Of a stretch of 32,030 nt of DNA, positions 8,175 through 15,620 are shown in pieces; the first letter of the stretch is position 1, and every line of letters begins with the position of its first letter. Source of the stretch: Halomonas sp. (GTDB taxonomy: Bacteria > Pseudomonadota > Gammaproteobacteria > Pseudomonadales > Halomonadaceae); assembly GCF_014859505.1 (NCBI RefSeq), contig NZ_JACUUD010000024.1:1-32030 (forward strand), written 5' to 3'. The notes beneath the pieces are model-generated. The model was not told where the DNA came from, did not search any database, and was given only the letters and a program-made list of their open reading frames with translations. A program made the position numbers and the translations under genes.

Positions 8175-8864
8175 TCAGCCCTTGGCGGAGAACCGGTAGC
8201 CGGTGCCACGCACCGTCTGTACCAGGTGCTGGTGACGGTCACCCAGCGCCTTGCGCAGGCGACGGATATGGACGTCCACGGTGCGCTCCTCGACGTAGAC
8301 ATTGCCACCCCACACCTGATCCAGAAGCTGGCTGCGGGTGTAGGCACGTTCCTGATGAGTCATGAAGAACTGCAGCAGGCGATACTCGGTGGGGCCCATA
8401 TCCACGGCCTTGCCGCTGGCGCTGACCCGATGGCTTACCGGGTCAAGCAGCAGGCCGTCCACCTCCACGGCCTCCTCGACGCCCTGGGGCGTGGCGCGTC
8501 GCAGCACCGCCTTGAGGCGGGCGACCAGCTCGCGGGGCGAGAAGGGCTTGGTGATGTAGTCGTCGGCACCGGCCTCGAGTCCCTGGATCTTGTTGTCCTC
8601 CTCGCCCTTGGCGGTGAGCATGATGATCGGCAGTTCAGCGGTGGTGGATTCGCGCTTGAGGCGGCGGGCCAGTTCGATGCCGCTGGTGCCCGGCATCATC
8701 CAGTCGAGCAGCACCAGGTCGGGCTGGTGGTCGACGATCATGGCGTGGGCGTCCTGGGCGCTGTCTGCCTCGAGCACGCGGTAGTCGGCCATCTCCAGTG
8801 CCACCGCGATCATCTCGCGGATCGGGGCCTCATCATCGACGATCAGAACGGTCTTGGCGGTCAT
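8175..8864 (-). CDS. phoB: phosphate regulon response regulator PhoB
   Basis: An OmpR-class response regulator of 229 residues. The receiver domain has acidic residues Asp10-Asp11, phospho-acceptor Asp54 (VLLDWMMPG), Thr84 and Lys106 (TKPFSP). The C-terminal winged helix includes [24 protein letters not shown], very close to known PhoB DNA-recognition helices. It precedes phoR by one base, so the two are translationally coupled. A Pho box at 8914-8931 predicts autoregulation. No terminator separates it from the TonB operon upstream on the same strand. Confidence 0.97.
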   Translation of the reverse strand: MTAKTVLIVDDEAPIREMIAVALEMADYRVLEADSAQDAHAMIVDHQPDLVLLDWMMPGTSGIELARRLKRESTTAELPIIMLTAKGEEDNKIQGLEAGADDYITKPFSPRELVARLKAVLRRATPQGVEEAVEVDGLLLDPVSHRVSASGKAVDMGPTEYRLLQFFMTHQERAYTRSQLLDQVWGGNVYVEERTVDVHIRRLRKALGDRHQHLVQTVRGTGYRFSAKG

Positions 8865-8911
8865 CCGGAAGCCTCGAGGAGTGTCAGGTCGATGATGATC
8901 TCATCACGTGA

Positions 8912-10021
8912 CTATGACATTAGCATGACATTCCGACTGGACCCTGTCAGGGCTTCCAACCAGCGCTCGGCCTCCTCCTGGCCCCGCTCCCTGGCCGCCC
9001 GCAGGGCCCGCTCGGCCAGGGGCGCCTGCCCCCAGGCGTGGGCCAGCTGACCCAGATGTAACCAATCCTCGCCATTGTCGGTCCGTTGGGCCAGGGCTTC
9101 CCAGGCGGCCAGGGCCCGCTTGCGGTCCCGGGCCGCTTCCCAGGCCTGGGCGAGCAGCCGAAGGTTCTCCTCGCTCTCCTCCAGCTGCCCCCTGGCGAGT
9201 CCCGCCTCCAGGTGCTCGGCGGCCCGCGCCGGTGTTCCGCCGGCCAGGTGCAGCGCGACCAGCCGATGCAGGTCCGCCTCCCCGGACAGCACGCCACGAC
9301 GCCAGCCGGTCTCCCAGATCGCTACGGCGTGCCCTGGCTGGCCCTGCCGCTGGGCCAGGGCGGCGGCTTCGCGCCAGGCCTCGGGATCCCGCGAGCCCTC
9401 GAGCCCGGCTATGCTCAGTGCCAGTGCCTTCTCCTCGCGGCCGGCGCGACGGTAGACGGCGTTGGCCAGGGCGCGCTGACTCGCCTCGGGGTCGGGGGTC
9501 ACCGCCAGGGCACGGTCAATAGCATCGGCGGCCATCTCCCAACGTTCCATATTGGCCAGGGACCGGGCCAGGCGCCAGTGACCTTCGACGTCACCGGGAT
9601 GACGGGCCAGCCAATCGGCCAGCAGGTCGGCACCGCGTTCGTGTTGGCCGGCGGCCAGGCGCAGTCGCGCCTCCTCGTGCTGCCAGCGGTCGCGCTGGGC
9701 GGCCTCCACACCCGGCGTCTCGCGGGCCTCTCGCAGCCGTTCGGCCGCCGCGGCAGGACGCCCCGCCCTGGCCTCGGCGCCGGCCGCCAGCTGCAGGTAG
9801 AGGGCCCGCGCCCAGAGGTCGGCGGCGTTGCCGCCGGCCAGGCGCTCGGCCTGGAAGACGGCGCGGGCTCCCACCGCCTCGATGTCACCCTGCTCCAGGC
9901 GCTGCTGCAGGGCCTGGAGATCGGCGATAAAGTCACCAGGCAGTGCGGGTGCAGCGACCGCCGACGTGATGATCAGCAGCCAACCGGTGACACCTAGGGT
10001 GGCGAGTCGCTTGGCTAACAT
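8912..10021 (-). CDS. secreted TPR-repeat protein, last gene of TonB2-type operon
   Basis: A 369-residue protein with an N-terminal signal (residues 1-24, LLIITSAVAA) and an Ala/Leu/Glu-rich helical body that reads as tetratricopeptide repeats, for example HPGDVEGHWRLARSLANMERWEMAADAIDRAL and EDWLHLGQLAHAWGQAPLAERALRAA. A TPR protein regularly closes DUF3450-TtpC-ExbB-ExbD-TonB clusters in marine gammaproteobacteria. A scaffolding role in the periplasm is an inference; no enzyme motif is visible. It starts 5 bases after the tonB stop. Its last codons coincide with the phoB Pho box, so the C-terminus is constrained by, or has drifted into, a regulatory site. Confidence 0.85.
   Translation of the reverse strand: MLAKRLATLGVTGWLLIITSAVAAPALPGDFIADLQALQQRLEQGDIEAVGARAVFQAERLAGGNAADLWARALYLQLAAGAEARAGRPAAAAERLREARETPGVEAAQRDRWQHEEARLRLAAGQHERGADLLADWLARHPGDVEGHWRLARSLANMERWEMAADAIDRALAVTPDPEASQRALANAVYRRAGREEKALALSIAGLEGSRDPEAWREAAALAQRQGQPGHAVAIWETGWRRGVLSGEADLHRLVALHLAGGTPARAAEHLEAGLARGQLEESEENLRLLAQAWEAARDRKRALAAWEALAQRTDNGEDWLHLGQLAHAWGQAPLAERALRAARERGQEEAERWLEALTGSSRNVMLMS
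8914..8931 (-). promoter_or_regulatory. Pho box upstream of phoB, inside the end of the TPR gene
   Basis: Read on the minus strand the site is ATGTCATGCTAATGTCAT: two identical ATGTCAT half-sites with a 4-bp spacer, one mismatch each from the CTGTCAT consensus. It ends 49 bases before the phoB ATG. The same bases encode the last residues of the upstream TPR protein (NVMLMS) and its TAG stop. PhoB binding and autoregulation are inferred from motif and position. Confidence 0.85.
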
Positions 10022-10026
10022 GGCGC

Positions 10027-10758
10027 TTACCTCAGTTGAAACTCCAGGCGCTGGTAGGCACGGCGCAGACCCTCGGCGGGTTCGAAGCGCCAGCGTGCTA
10101 CCGCCCGCCGGGCCGCGTCCTCGAAGACGTTGCGTGGCCGTGCGTCGGTGACGCGAATCGTCGAGGCGTCGACCCGTCCGTCGGGGAGGATCATGAATTC
10201 GAGCTCCACATGGCCCTCCAGGCCACGCCGCCGGGCGTGCGGAGGGTACTCGGGCGGTATCAGGCGGGTGGGCGCGATCGCCCCCACCTCCACCGGCTCG
10301 CGGTGGGTCGGCTCGGCGCTGGCCGCCGCGGGGCTAGGGGATGCCTGCTCGGCGGGCCGCGGGGTGGGTGCCGGCGCCGGTGCAGGAGCCGGCTGCTGCG
10401 TGGGCTCGGGGATCGCTTCTGCCAGTTCCGGCAGCGTGGTGTCCAGCTCCAGTGGCTCGATGGGCTCCGGCGGTAGCTCGGGGTCGGGCAGGGCAATGGG
10501 GCTCTCGATGGGCGGTGCTGGCTCGGGCATGGGGGGCGGTGCGGCCGGTGGGCGCGGCGCGGCGGGCACGGCTTCGGGGGGCGACTCGGGTGGTTCCGGT
10601 TCCTGCTCCGCCTCGGGCGCCCTGAGGCTGTTGAGCATGATGGGCTCATCGGGCAATGCGAACTCTTCTTCGGGCGGCGTGACCAGCCATGCCAGCAACC
10701 CGAAGAGCACCAGCGCCAGGAGCGTTCCGGCCAGGGCCGAGAGCGGCCCCCGGATCAT
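10027..10758 (-). CDS. tonB: TonB energy-transducing protein (TonB2 type)
   Basis: A 243-residue protein anchored by one N-terminal helix (about residues 5-27), with a long Pro/Glu/Ala-rich periplasm-spanning stretch (about 30-150) and a C-terminal TonB domain (about 160-243) containing PPEYPPHARRRGLEGHVELEF and ARRAVARWRFEPA, typical of the receptor-contacting fold. It transmits the proton motive force captured by ExbB-ExbD to outer-membrane receptors. Its start overlaps the exbD stop (ATGA), indicating coupled synthesis. The receptors it serves are not in this window. Confidence 0.92.
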   Translation of the reverse strand: MIRGPLSALAGTLLALVLFGLLAWLVTPPEEEFALPDEPIMLNSLRAPEAEQEPEPPESPPEAVPAAPRPPAAPPPMPEPAPPIESPIALPDPELPPEPIEPLELDTTLPELAEAIPEPTQQPAPAPAPAPTPRPAEQASPSPAAASAEPTHREPVEVGAIAPTRLIPPEYPPHARRRGLEGHVELEFMILPDGRVDASTIRVTDARPRNVFEDAARRAVARWRFEPAEGLRRAYQRLEFQLR

Positions 10759-11165
10759 GGCGTGCTCCGGGTCGCGGCCACGGCGATCTGCTCGACACCG
10801 GCCTCGCGGAGGCGATCCATCACCTCGATCAGCAGGCCGGTGGTGGCCTGCCGGTCGGCCTGGATCACCACCCTCCCATCGCCGCTGAGCCGCGCGGCCA
10901 CCTCATCGCCCACCCGGTGGGCGTCTACCGGGTGGCCATCCACCCAGACGGCCCCCTCTGAGGTGATCGCCACCATCAGTTGGACGTCGGACTGGGGAGT
11001 GGCGGCGCTGGACTCGGGCCGTTGGATCTCCACCCCGCTCTCCTTGATGAAACTGGTGGTGACGATGAAGAAGATCAGCATGATGAAGACCACGTCCAGC
11101 ATCGGGGTCAGGTTGACCTCGCCGGTGTCGTCAGCGAGGCCGCCGAGACTACGGCGTCTGCGCAT
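10755..11165 (-). CDS. exbD: ExbD-type biopolymer transporter
   Basis: A 136-residue protein with a basic N-terminus (MRRRRSLGG), a single transmembrane helix containing the essential proton-path Asp (LTPMLDVVFIMLIFF, Asp24) and a periplasmic domain ending in MDRLREAGVEQIAVAA. This is the ExbD/TolR fold. ATG 11165 is preferred over the upstream in-frame start at 11198 because the family begins with the basic stretch. It overlaps exbB by 17 bases and tonB by 4. TolR is excluded by the TonB context. Confidence 0.9.
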   Translation of the reverse strand: MRRRRSLGGLADDTGEVNLTPMLDVVFIMLIFFIVTTSFIKESGVEIQRPESSAATPQSDVQLMVAITSEGAVWVDGHPVDAHRVGDEVAARLSGDGRVVIQADRQATTGLLIEVMDRLREAGVEQIAVAATRSTP

Positions 11166-11694
11166 GAGTGTCCTCCACGGCTTCGGCCATGCGATCATGC
11201 AACCACTGGTCCTCGCGCCGGATGACCTGTTCGAGTCGGCTGGTGAAGAGCAGGCCGACTACCGCCACCGCCATCCCGGCCAGGGTGGGCAGGGTCGCCC
11301 GGGCCACGCCATCGGCCATGGCCTGCGCCTGACCTGTCTCGCTCAGCGTCAGGCTGTCGAACACCATGATCATCCCGGTGACGGTGCCGAGCAGCCCCAG
11401 CAATGGGCAGAGCACCACCAGCAGCTTGAGCCAGGGCAACGGCCGGCGCAGCCGGGTAATCAGCGCCTGGGTCCAGACCTCGCGCAGGGTTCGGGCACTC
11501 CAGCTCAAATGGTCGGAACGCGCCGCCCAGCGCTCGAACAACCGCTGGCGAGCGCGCTGATAGGTAATGTGGAAGAACAGCCCCCGCTCCAGCGCCAGGC
11601 TGAACAGCAGGGCTGCCACCAGGGCGATCACCACCAGGATGGCGCCACCGGCTTCGACCAGATGGTTCAGGGGCTCAAGCCAGAGCGCTAGCAT
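11149..11694 (-). CDS. exbB: ExbB-type proton channel subunit (short)
   Basis: A 181-residue MotA/TolQ/ExbB-family inner-membrane protein. The first membrane helix is at about 10-35 (ILVVIALVAALLFSLALERGLFF). The paired helices are at about 93-118 (LKLLVVLCPLLGLLGTVTGMIMVF) and 140-165 (ATLPTLAGMAVAVVGLLF), with the Thr-rich pore-lining positions. It forms the stator with ExbD and feeds energy to TonB. The start at 11694 lies 20 bases inside the upstream ttpC-like gene. The very similar paired-helix sequence in that gene suggests ancient duplication. Confidence 0.9.
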   Translation of the reverse strand: MLALWLEPLNHLVEAGGAILVVIALVAALLFSLALERGLFFHITYQRARQRLFERWAARSDHLSWSARTLREVWTQALITRLRRPLPWLKLLVVLCPLLGLLGTVTGMIMVFDSLTLSETGQAQAMADGVARATLPTLAGMAVAVVGLLFTSRLEQVIRREDQWLHDRMAEAVEDTHAQTP

Positions 11695-13048
11695 GACCGA
11701 CACTCCCCCGGTGTGTGTCGTGGGACCCACGCCCCTCGAGCCGCTCGGCCAGGGCCTTGCTGGCCTGGCCCTCCACGACGCAGGCCAGTTGGCGGCTGCG
11801 AGTGGCCAGGGCCGTATGAGCGAACAGCAGCGGCACCGCCGTGATCAGCCCCAGCACGGTGGTCACCAGGGCCTGGCTGATACCCCCGGCCATCAGTTGC
11901 GGGTCGCCGGTGCCGTACACGGTGATCGCCTGAAAGGTGACGATCATGCCGAGGACGGTGCCGAGCAGCCCCAGCAGCGGGGCCACCGCCGCCAGCAGCT
12001 TGACCAGCGACTGGCCGCGCTCGAGCTGCGGCAGCTCGGCCAGAACCGCCTCGTCGAGACGCGCCTCCAGCACCTCCGGCACCGGGTCGTCGGCCAGCGT
12101 CCTGAACCGCATAAGCACCCGCCCCAGGGGGTTGTCCACGCGCAGATGCATCAGGTCTCGGCGCTGACGGCGCATCGCCCAGCTGACCCGCAGCAGGTAA
12201 CCGTACTGGACGAGGGCCACCAGCAGGCCGAGGCCCCCCAGGCCCACTACCACATAGCCTACGGCGCCGCCCTGGTGAAAACGTTCGATCAGGTCGGGGC
12301 GCTGGGCCAGCGCCGCGATCACTTGCCCACGGGTGGGGTCCAACATCAGCGTCTCGCCCTCGCCGGCCTGAAAAGCCGCCAGGCGGCGAGCCACTTCGGG
12401 TGGCGTCTGCTCCAAGGTGGCTAGCGTGCCTTCCCCGGCGCCATGCCGGAGCAGGGCGCCGTCGCTGAAGGCCATCAGATCGCCCAGGCGCACTACCTCC
12501 CGGGAGGCGATCTCGCCGCTGGCATCTGCCACCTGGGCGGTGAGGCGCACGGCGCGACCGGTCTCGGCAGTGAGCGCCATCAACGCATCCCCCAGAGTCT
12601 CCAGATGGCTGCGGGTCAGCACCACCGCATCGTCCAGACGCGGCGGCAGCGCCGGGCCACCCACCGTCAGCCAGCTGTCGGTCAGGACATCACGCAGCTC
12701 GCCGCTGTGACGGGCCAGCACCCCGAGCAGCGCGCCGAGGTCGTCGCCCTGCTCGGCCTGGCGGGCATTCAGCGCGGCGCGGCGCTCGGCCTGTTCGGCC
12801 TCGCGGGCCTGGAGCGTTGCATGGCGTGCTTCTGCTTCGGCGTGGGCTTCCCGGGCCTCGTCCAGGGCGGCCTGGAGGGCCTTGCCATCCTCGAGCAGCG
12901 CCCCGAGGCGGGTCATATCGCGCGCCTCCGCAGCCTGGCGCTCGGCGCGCAACGTCTCGAGCGCTTCGGTCTGTCCCAGGGCCTTGCCGGCCAGCATCAA
13001 CCACAGGACTCCGAGCAAGGCAGCACCCCACCCTGTCTTGAGGCTCAT
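11675..13048 (-). CDS. ttpC: TtpC-like long MotA/TolQ/ExbB protein
   Basis: A 457-residue protein. Residues 1-25 form a signal-like helix, about 28-110 is an Ala/Glu/Arg-rich coiled coil, about 115-260 is a further periplasmic region, and about 267-460 is an ExbB-like domain with helices YVVVGLGGLGLLVALVQYGYLL, LLAAVAPLLGLLGTVLGMIVTF and ALVTTVLGLITAVPLLF. This architecture is that of TtpC, the fourth protein required by the Vibrio TonB2 system. It overlaps the upstream DUF3450 gene by four bases and exbB by twenty. The assignment rests on architecture and gene order. Confidence 0.88.
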   Translation of the reverse strand: MSLKTGWGAALLGVLWLMLAGKALGQTEALETLRAERQAAEARDMTRLGALLEDGKALQAALDEAREAHAEAEARHATLQAREAEQAERRAALNARQAEQGDDLGALLGVLARHSGELRDVLTDSWLTVGGPALPPRLDDAVVLTRSHLETLGDALMALTAETGRAVRLTAQVADASGEIASREVVRLGDLMAFSDGALLRHGAGEGTLATLEQTPPEVARRLAAFQAGEGETLMLDPTRGQVIAALAQRPDLIERFHQGGAVGYVVVGLGGLGLLVALVQYGYLLRVSWAMRRQRRDLMHLRVDNPLGRVLMRFRTLADDPVPEVLEARLDEAVLAELPQLERGQSLVKLLAAVAPLLGLLGTVLGMIVTFQAITVYGTGDPQLMAGGISQALVTTVLGLITAVPLLFAHTALATRSRQLACVVEGQASKALAERLEGRGSHDTHRGSVGHASALA

Positions 13049-13833
13049 GGACGCTCCTCCCTGTTGGATCCCACGGGGTAGGCCAGGGAGACGGAAACCG
13101 GCAGGCGCAGCAGCTCCGGAGTTCGCTGGTCGCGGGCGATACGCAGGCCATGGCGTACCTCGCGACGTGTCGGCTCATCGAGAGCCACCCAGCGCTCCTC
13201 TTCGGCGCGCCAGACTTTCCCCTCACGGCCGTCTGGCGTCAGGTAATACAGTCCCACCCGACCGAGGCGCAGGAACTCCACCTCGCGGCGCCCCTCGCCG
13301 TCCTCGAGATAGCCTCGCCAGGCGTCAAGCTCGCGGCCGTAGTCGAGTTCGATTCGCCAGGCGGCAAGAATACGCTCCAGGCGCTCCTCCACCGAGGCGT
13401 CGGGATCGCCCCGCCCCGCCTGCAGACTGGCCGCCCGAGCCTGGCGCTCCTCGCCGAGGAATGGCAGGTCCCGCTCGATCCAGCGCGCCAGACGCTCGAC
13501 CAGGCTTCGCTCGAGTTCCGGCAGTCCCTCGCGGGTCTCGGCCAGGCGGGCAAACGCGGCCTCCCGCTGGTCCAGGGTCTCGGCCTGGCGTTCGAGAAAT
13601 GGGGCCAGTGCGGCATTGTGTGCGTTCAACTGACGTGTCTCCCGCTCCAGCCGCCGTAGTGTCTCGAGCCGCTCCCGCACCTCGCCATCGGTGGCCTCGA
13701 TGCGAGCTTGCAACTCGGCCTGGACGCGCTGTGCGTCGCCGGCTTCCTGCAGCAGCTCATTGGCCCCGGCTGACGCTGCTACCAGCAGCCAGAGGGCCGC
13801 GCCACGCAAGAGCGGATGCCGACGGATCTCCAC
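13045..13833 (-). CDS. DUF3450 periplasmic coiled-coil protein (TtpB-like)
   Basis: A 262-residue protein with a short signal peptide (RGAALWLLVAASAGA), then a long Glu/Arg/Leu-rich coiled coil (about 26-120) and a conserved-looking C-terminal region with LDYGRELDAWRGYLEDGEGRREVEFLRLGRVGLYYLTPDG, which I recognise as DUF3450. These proteins lead TtpC-TonB2 clusters and presumably contact TtpC in the periplasm; the exact function is not established to my knowledge. The start is GTG at 13831-13833, preceded by GGGGAG with 8-base spacing; the ATG two bases upstream is in another frame. It is the first gene of the operon. Confidence 0.85.
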   Translation of the reverse strand: MEIRRHPLLRGAALWLLVAASAGANELLQEAGDAQRVQAELQARIEATDGEVRERLETLRRLERETRQLNAHNAALAPFLERQAETLDQREAAFARLAETREGLPELERSLVERLARWIERDLPFLGEERQARAASLQAGRGDPDASVEERLERILAAWRIELDYGRELDAWRGYLEDGEGRREVEFLRLGRVGLYYLTPDGREGKVWRAEEERWVALDEPTRREVRHGLRIARDQRTPELLRLPVSVSLAYPVGSNREERP

Positions 13834-13867
13834 ATCTCTTCTCCCCTAGCGGTTGGAAAATCGGACC

Positions 13868-13882
13868 ACAATATAAGATTGT
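13868..13882 (-). promoter_or_regulatory. inverted repeat over a possible -10 site of the TonB operon
   Basis: ACAAT (13868-13872) and ATTGT (13878-13882) form a perfect inverted repeat with a 5-base gap. On the minus strand the centre contains TATATT (plus 13870-13875), a good -10 candidate 37 bases upstream of the DUF3450 start. No convincing -35 is seen, which would fit an activated or repressed promoter. It is not a recognisable Fur box or Pho box. The surrounding gap, 13834-14077, is A/T richer than the genes and otherwise holds only a small hairpin, GGTGAG/CTCACC at 13959-13976. Confidence 0.35.
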
Positions 13883-14077
13883 CGTTGAACTACACCGAAG
13901 CTGACACGATAACGTTGGGGCTGTCACCGCTCTCGCTTCACGACCCTAGACAGGACCAGGTGAGTTCGTGCTCACCGGTTGCCACGCCACAATGATGCGC
14001 CTTTTATTGAGACTGTTCTGGCGATCACCGGTTTCAGATGAACCGGCTTCACCCACAAGCAACCGGGGAGGGTCCGG

Positions 14078-14962
14078 TCATGCCGGCCACAGGGTCAGTG
14101 CGATGCCGGCGAACACCAACAGCCCCGACCAGTGGTTGTTGAGGAAGGCCTGGAAGCAGGGGTCGCGCTCGCGCTCGCGAATCAGGCACTGCTGGTGTAC
14201 GAAGGTGGCCGCCATGGCGGCGAGACCCAGCCAGAAGAAGCCGCCGAACCCCAGGCGCAGCCCGGCCCAGGCCAGCAGCAGCAGGGTGAGCCCCTGCAGC
14301 AGGCCGATCATCAGCCGGTCGGCGCGGCCGAACAGCACGGCGGTGGACTTGATGCCGATCTTCAGGTCGTCGTCGCGGTCGACCATGGCGTACTGGGTGT
14401 CGTAGGCCACCGTCCAGGCCACGTTGGCCAGGAACAGCAGCCAGGCCTCGAAGGGTACATGGCCCAGCACCGCGCCGAAGGCCATCGGGATCGCCCACGA
14501 GAAGGCGGCGCCCAGGAAGAGCTGGGGCAGGTGGGTGTAGCGCTTCATGAAGGGATAGATGAAGGCCAGCACCACACCCACCAGGGAGAGCATCACGGTG
14601 AACAGGTTGGTGAACCAGACCAGCACGAAGGCGGCCATCACCAGGATAAGGAACAGCGCCTGGGCCTCGCCTTCGCCGATGCGGCCGGTGGCCAGGGGGC
14701 GGTTCCTTGTGCGCTTGACGTGGCCGTCGAAGTGGCGATCGGCGTAGTCGTTGACCACGCAGCCGGCGGCGCGCATCAGGTAGACCCCGGCGATGAAGAT
14801 CAGCAGCACGTTGCGGCCAGGAATTCCCTCGGCGGCCACCCACAGCGCCCACAGGGTGGGCCACATCAGCAGCCAGGTGCCGATGGGGCGGTTCAGGCGC
14901 ATCAGCTGCAGGAAGTCGGGCACCCGGGCGAGTCCCTCGGGGCGCATCAGGGAGCGGTCCAT
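14078..14962 (-). CDS. ubiA: 4-hydroxybenzoate polyprenyltransferase UbiA
   Basis: A 294-residue polytopic membrane enzyme that attaches the polyprenyl tail to 4-hydroxybenzoate in ubiquinone synthesis. Both Asp-rich, Mg-diphosphate-binding motifs are present: [20 protein letters not shown] (residues 71-90) and [20 protein letters not shown] in the second half. The length equals the family norm. ATG 14962 has GAGG at the proper distance. It follows ubiC after 35 bases as in E. coli and Pseudomonas, so the two enzymes act consecutively on the same intermediate. Confidence 0.95.
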   Translation of the reverse strand: MDRSLMRPEGLARVPDFLQLMRLNRPIGTWLLMWPTLWALWVAAEGIPGRNVLLIFIAGVYLMRAAGCVVNDYADRHFDGHVKRTRNRPLATGRIGEGEAQALFLILVMAAFVLVWFTNLFTVMLSLVGVVLAFIYPFMKRYTHLPQLFLGAAFSWAIPMAFGAVLGHVPFEAWLLFLANVAWTVAYDTQYAMVDRDDDLKIGIKSTAVLFGRADRLMIGLLQGLTLLLLAWAGLRLGFGGFFWLGLAAMAATFVHQQCLIRERERDPCFQAFLNNHWSGLLVFAGIALTLWPA

Positions 14963-14997
14963 CTCTACCTCACGAAAGTCGGCGGCTGGCCAAGAGC

Positions 14998-15546
14998 CTA
15001 GCGCGAAGGCAGGCCGAGGTCATCCGCCATGGCGTCCAGGAACCACTCCTGCACCAGCACCCGGAAGCCGGCGTGGCGAAATACCGAGCGGCGCGCCCAG
15101 GGGCCGCGGGCATCGTGGAAGCCCGCTGGAGTCGAGGTCACCTCGATCTCGCCGCGCTCGAGATCCGGCTGGCGAAACAGCCAGCTGCCCAGGGAGCGCT
15201 CGCCCAGGTGGGCCAGCTCGTACTCGGGCAGGCCCGTCAGCGGTGCCACCGAGCGCGCCACCACCCAGGGGCACTCCCCCAGGCAGAGCGCCACCTCGCG
15301 CAGCCAGACGCGCTGGCCCGGGGCGATGTTCAGCGCCCGGGCCTCGTCACGTCGCGGGGTGCCGAGGCGCTGGTCGAGCAGCCGGACGTTGAAGGGGCGC
15401 GGGGCGCCGGCCTCGGTGAGGCGCAGGGTCAGGGAGTCCCGGGAGCCGACCCATCGTCGCCAGGCGGGGCTCATGGCGGGCCGGGCAGCGGCCAGGGGAA
15501 TCCAGTGCGCCGGGGCGCGGGTGTCGGCAGGCGGCAGGTCGGACAC
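14998..15546 (-). CDS. ubiC: chorismate lyase UbiC
   Basis: A 182-residue cytoplasmic enzyme that removes pyruvate from chorismate to give 4-hydroxybenzoate. Family features are visible: DSLTLRL near the N-terminus, [24 protein letters not shown] with the central Arg, and [11 protein letters not shown] with the conserved Gly-Glu-Arg region. The frame runs up to 15603, but the GTG at 15544-15546 has GGAG seven bases upstream and fits the family length, so it is chosen. It is divergent from the flavoprotein gene at 15621, with a 74-base shared promoter region. Confidence 0.88.
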   Translation of the reverse strand: MSDLPPADTRAPAHWIPLAAARPAMSPAWRRWVGSRDSLTLRLTEAGAPRPFNVRLLDQRLGTPRRDEARALNIAPGQRVWLREVALCLGECPWVVARSVAPLTGLPEYELAHLGERSLGSWLFRQPDLERGEIEVTSTPAGFHDARGPWARRSVFRHAGFRVLVQEWFLDAMADDLGLPSR

Positions 15547-15620
15547 CGTCGGGCTCCGCGTCGATTCAGGGGCGGGTAGTGTAACATACGGTGTCATACC
15601 CACCCTGATCGAGGAGGCCC

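Noticed and set aside
7277-8365. A 362-codon plus-strand open frame opposite phoR
   Set aside because: Shadow of PhoR; no recognisable domain and biased composition.
13885-13935. Possible Pho box before the TonB operon (GTGTCAG on the minus strand, CTGTCAC at 13921 on the plus strand)
   Set aside because: Single half-sites without a second copy at 11-bp spacing in the right orientation.
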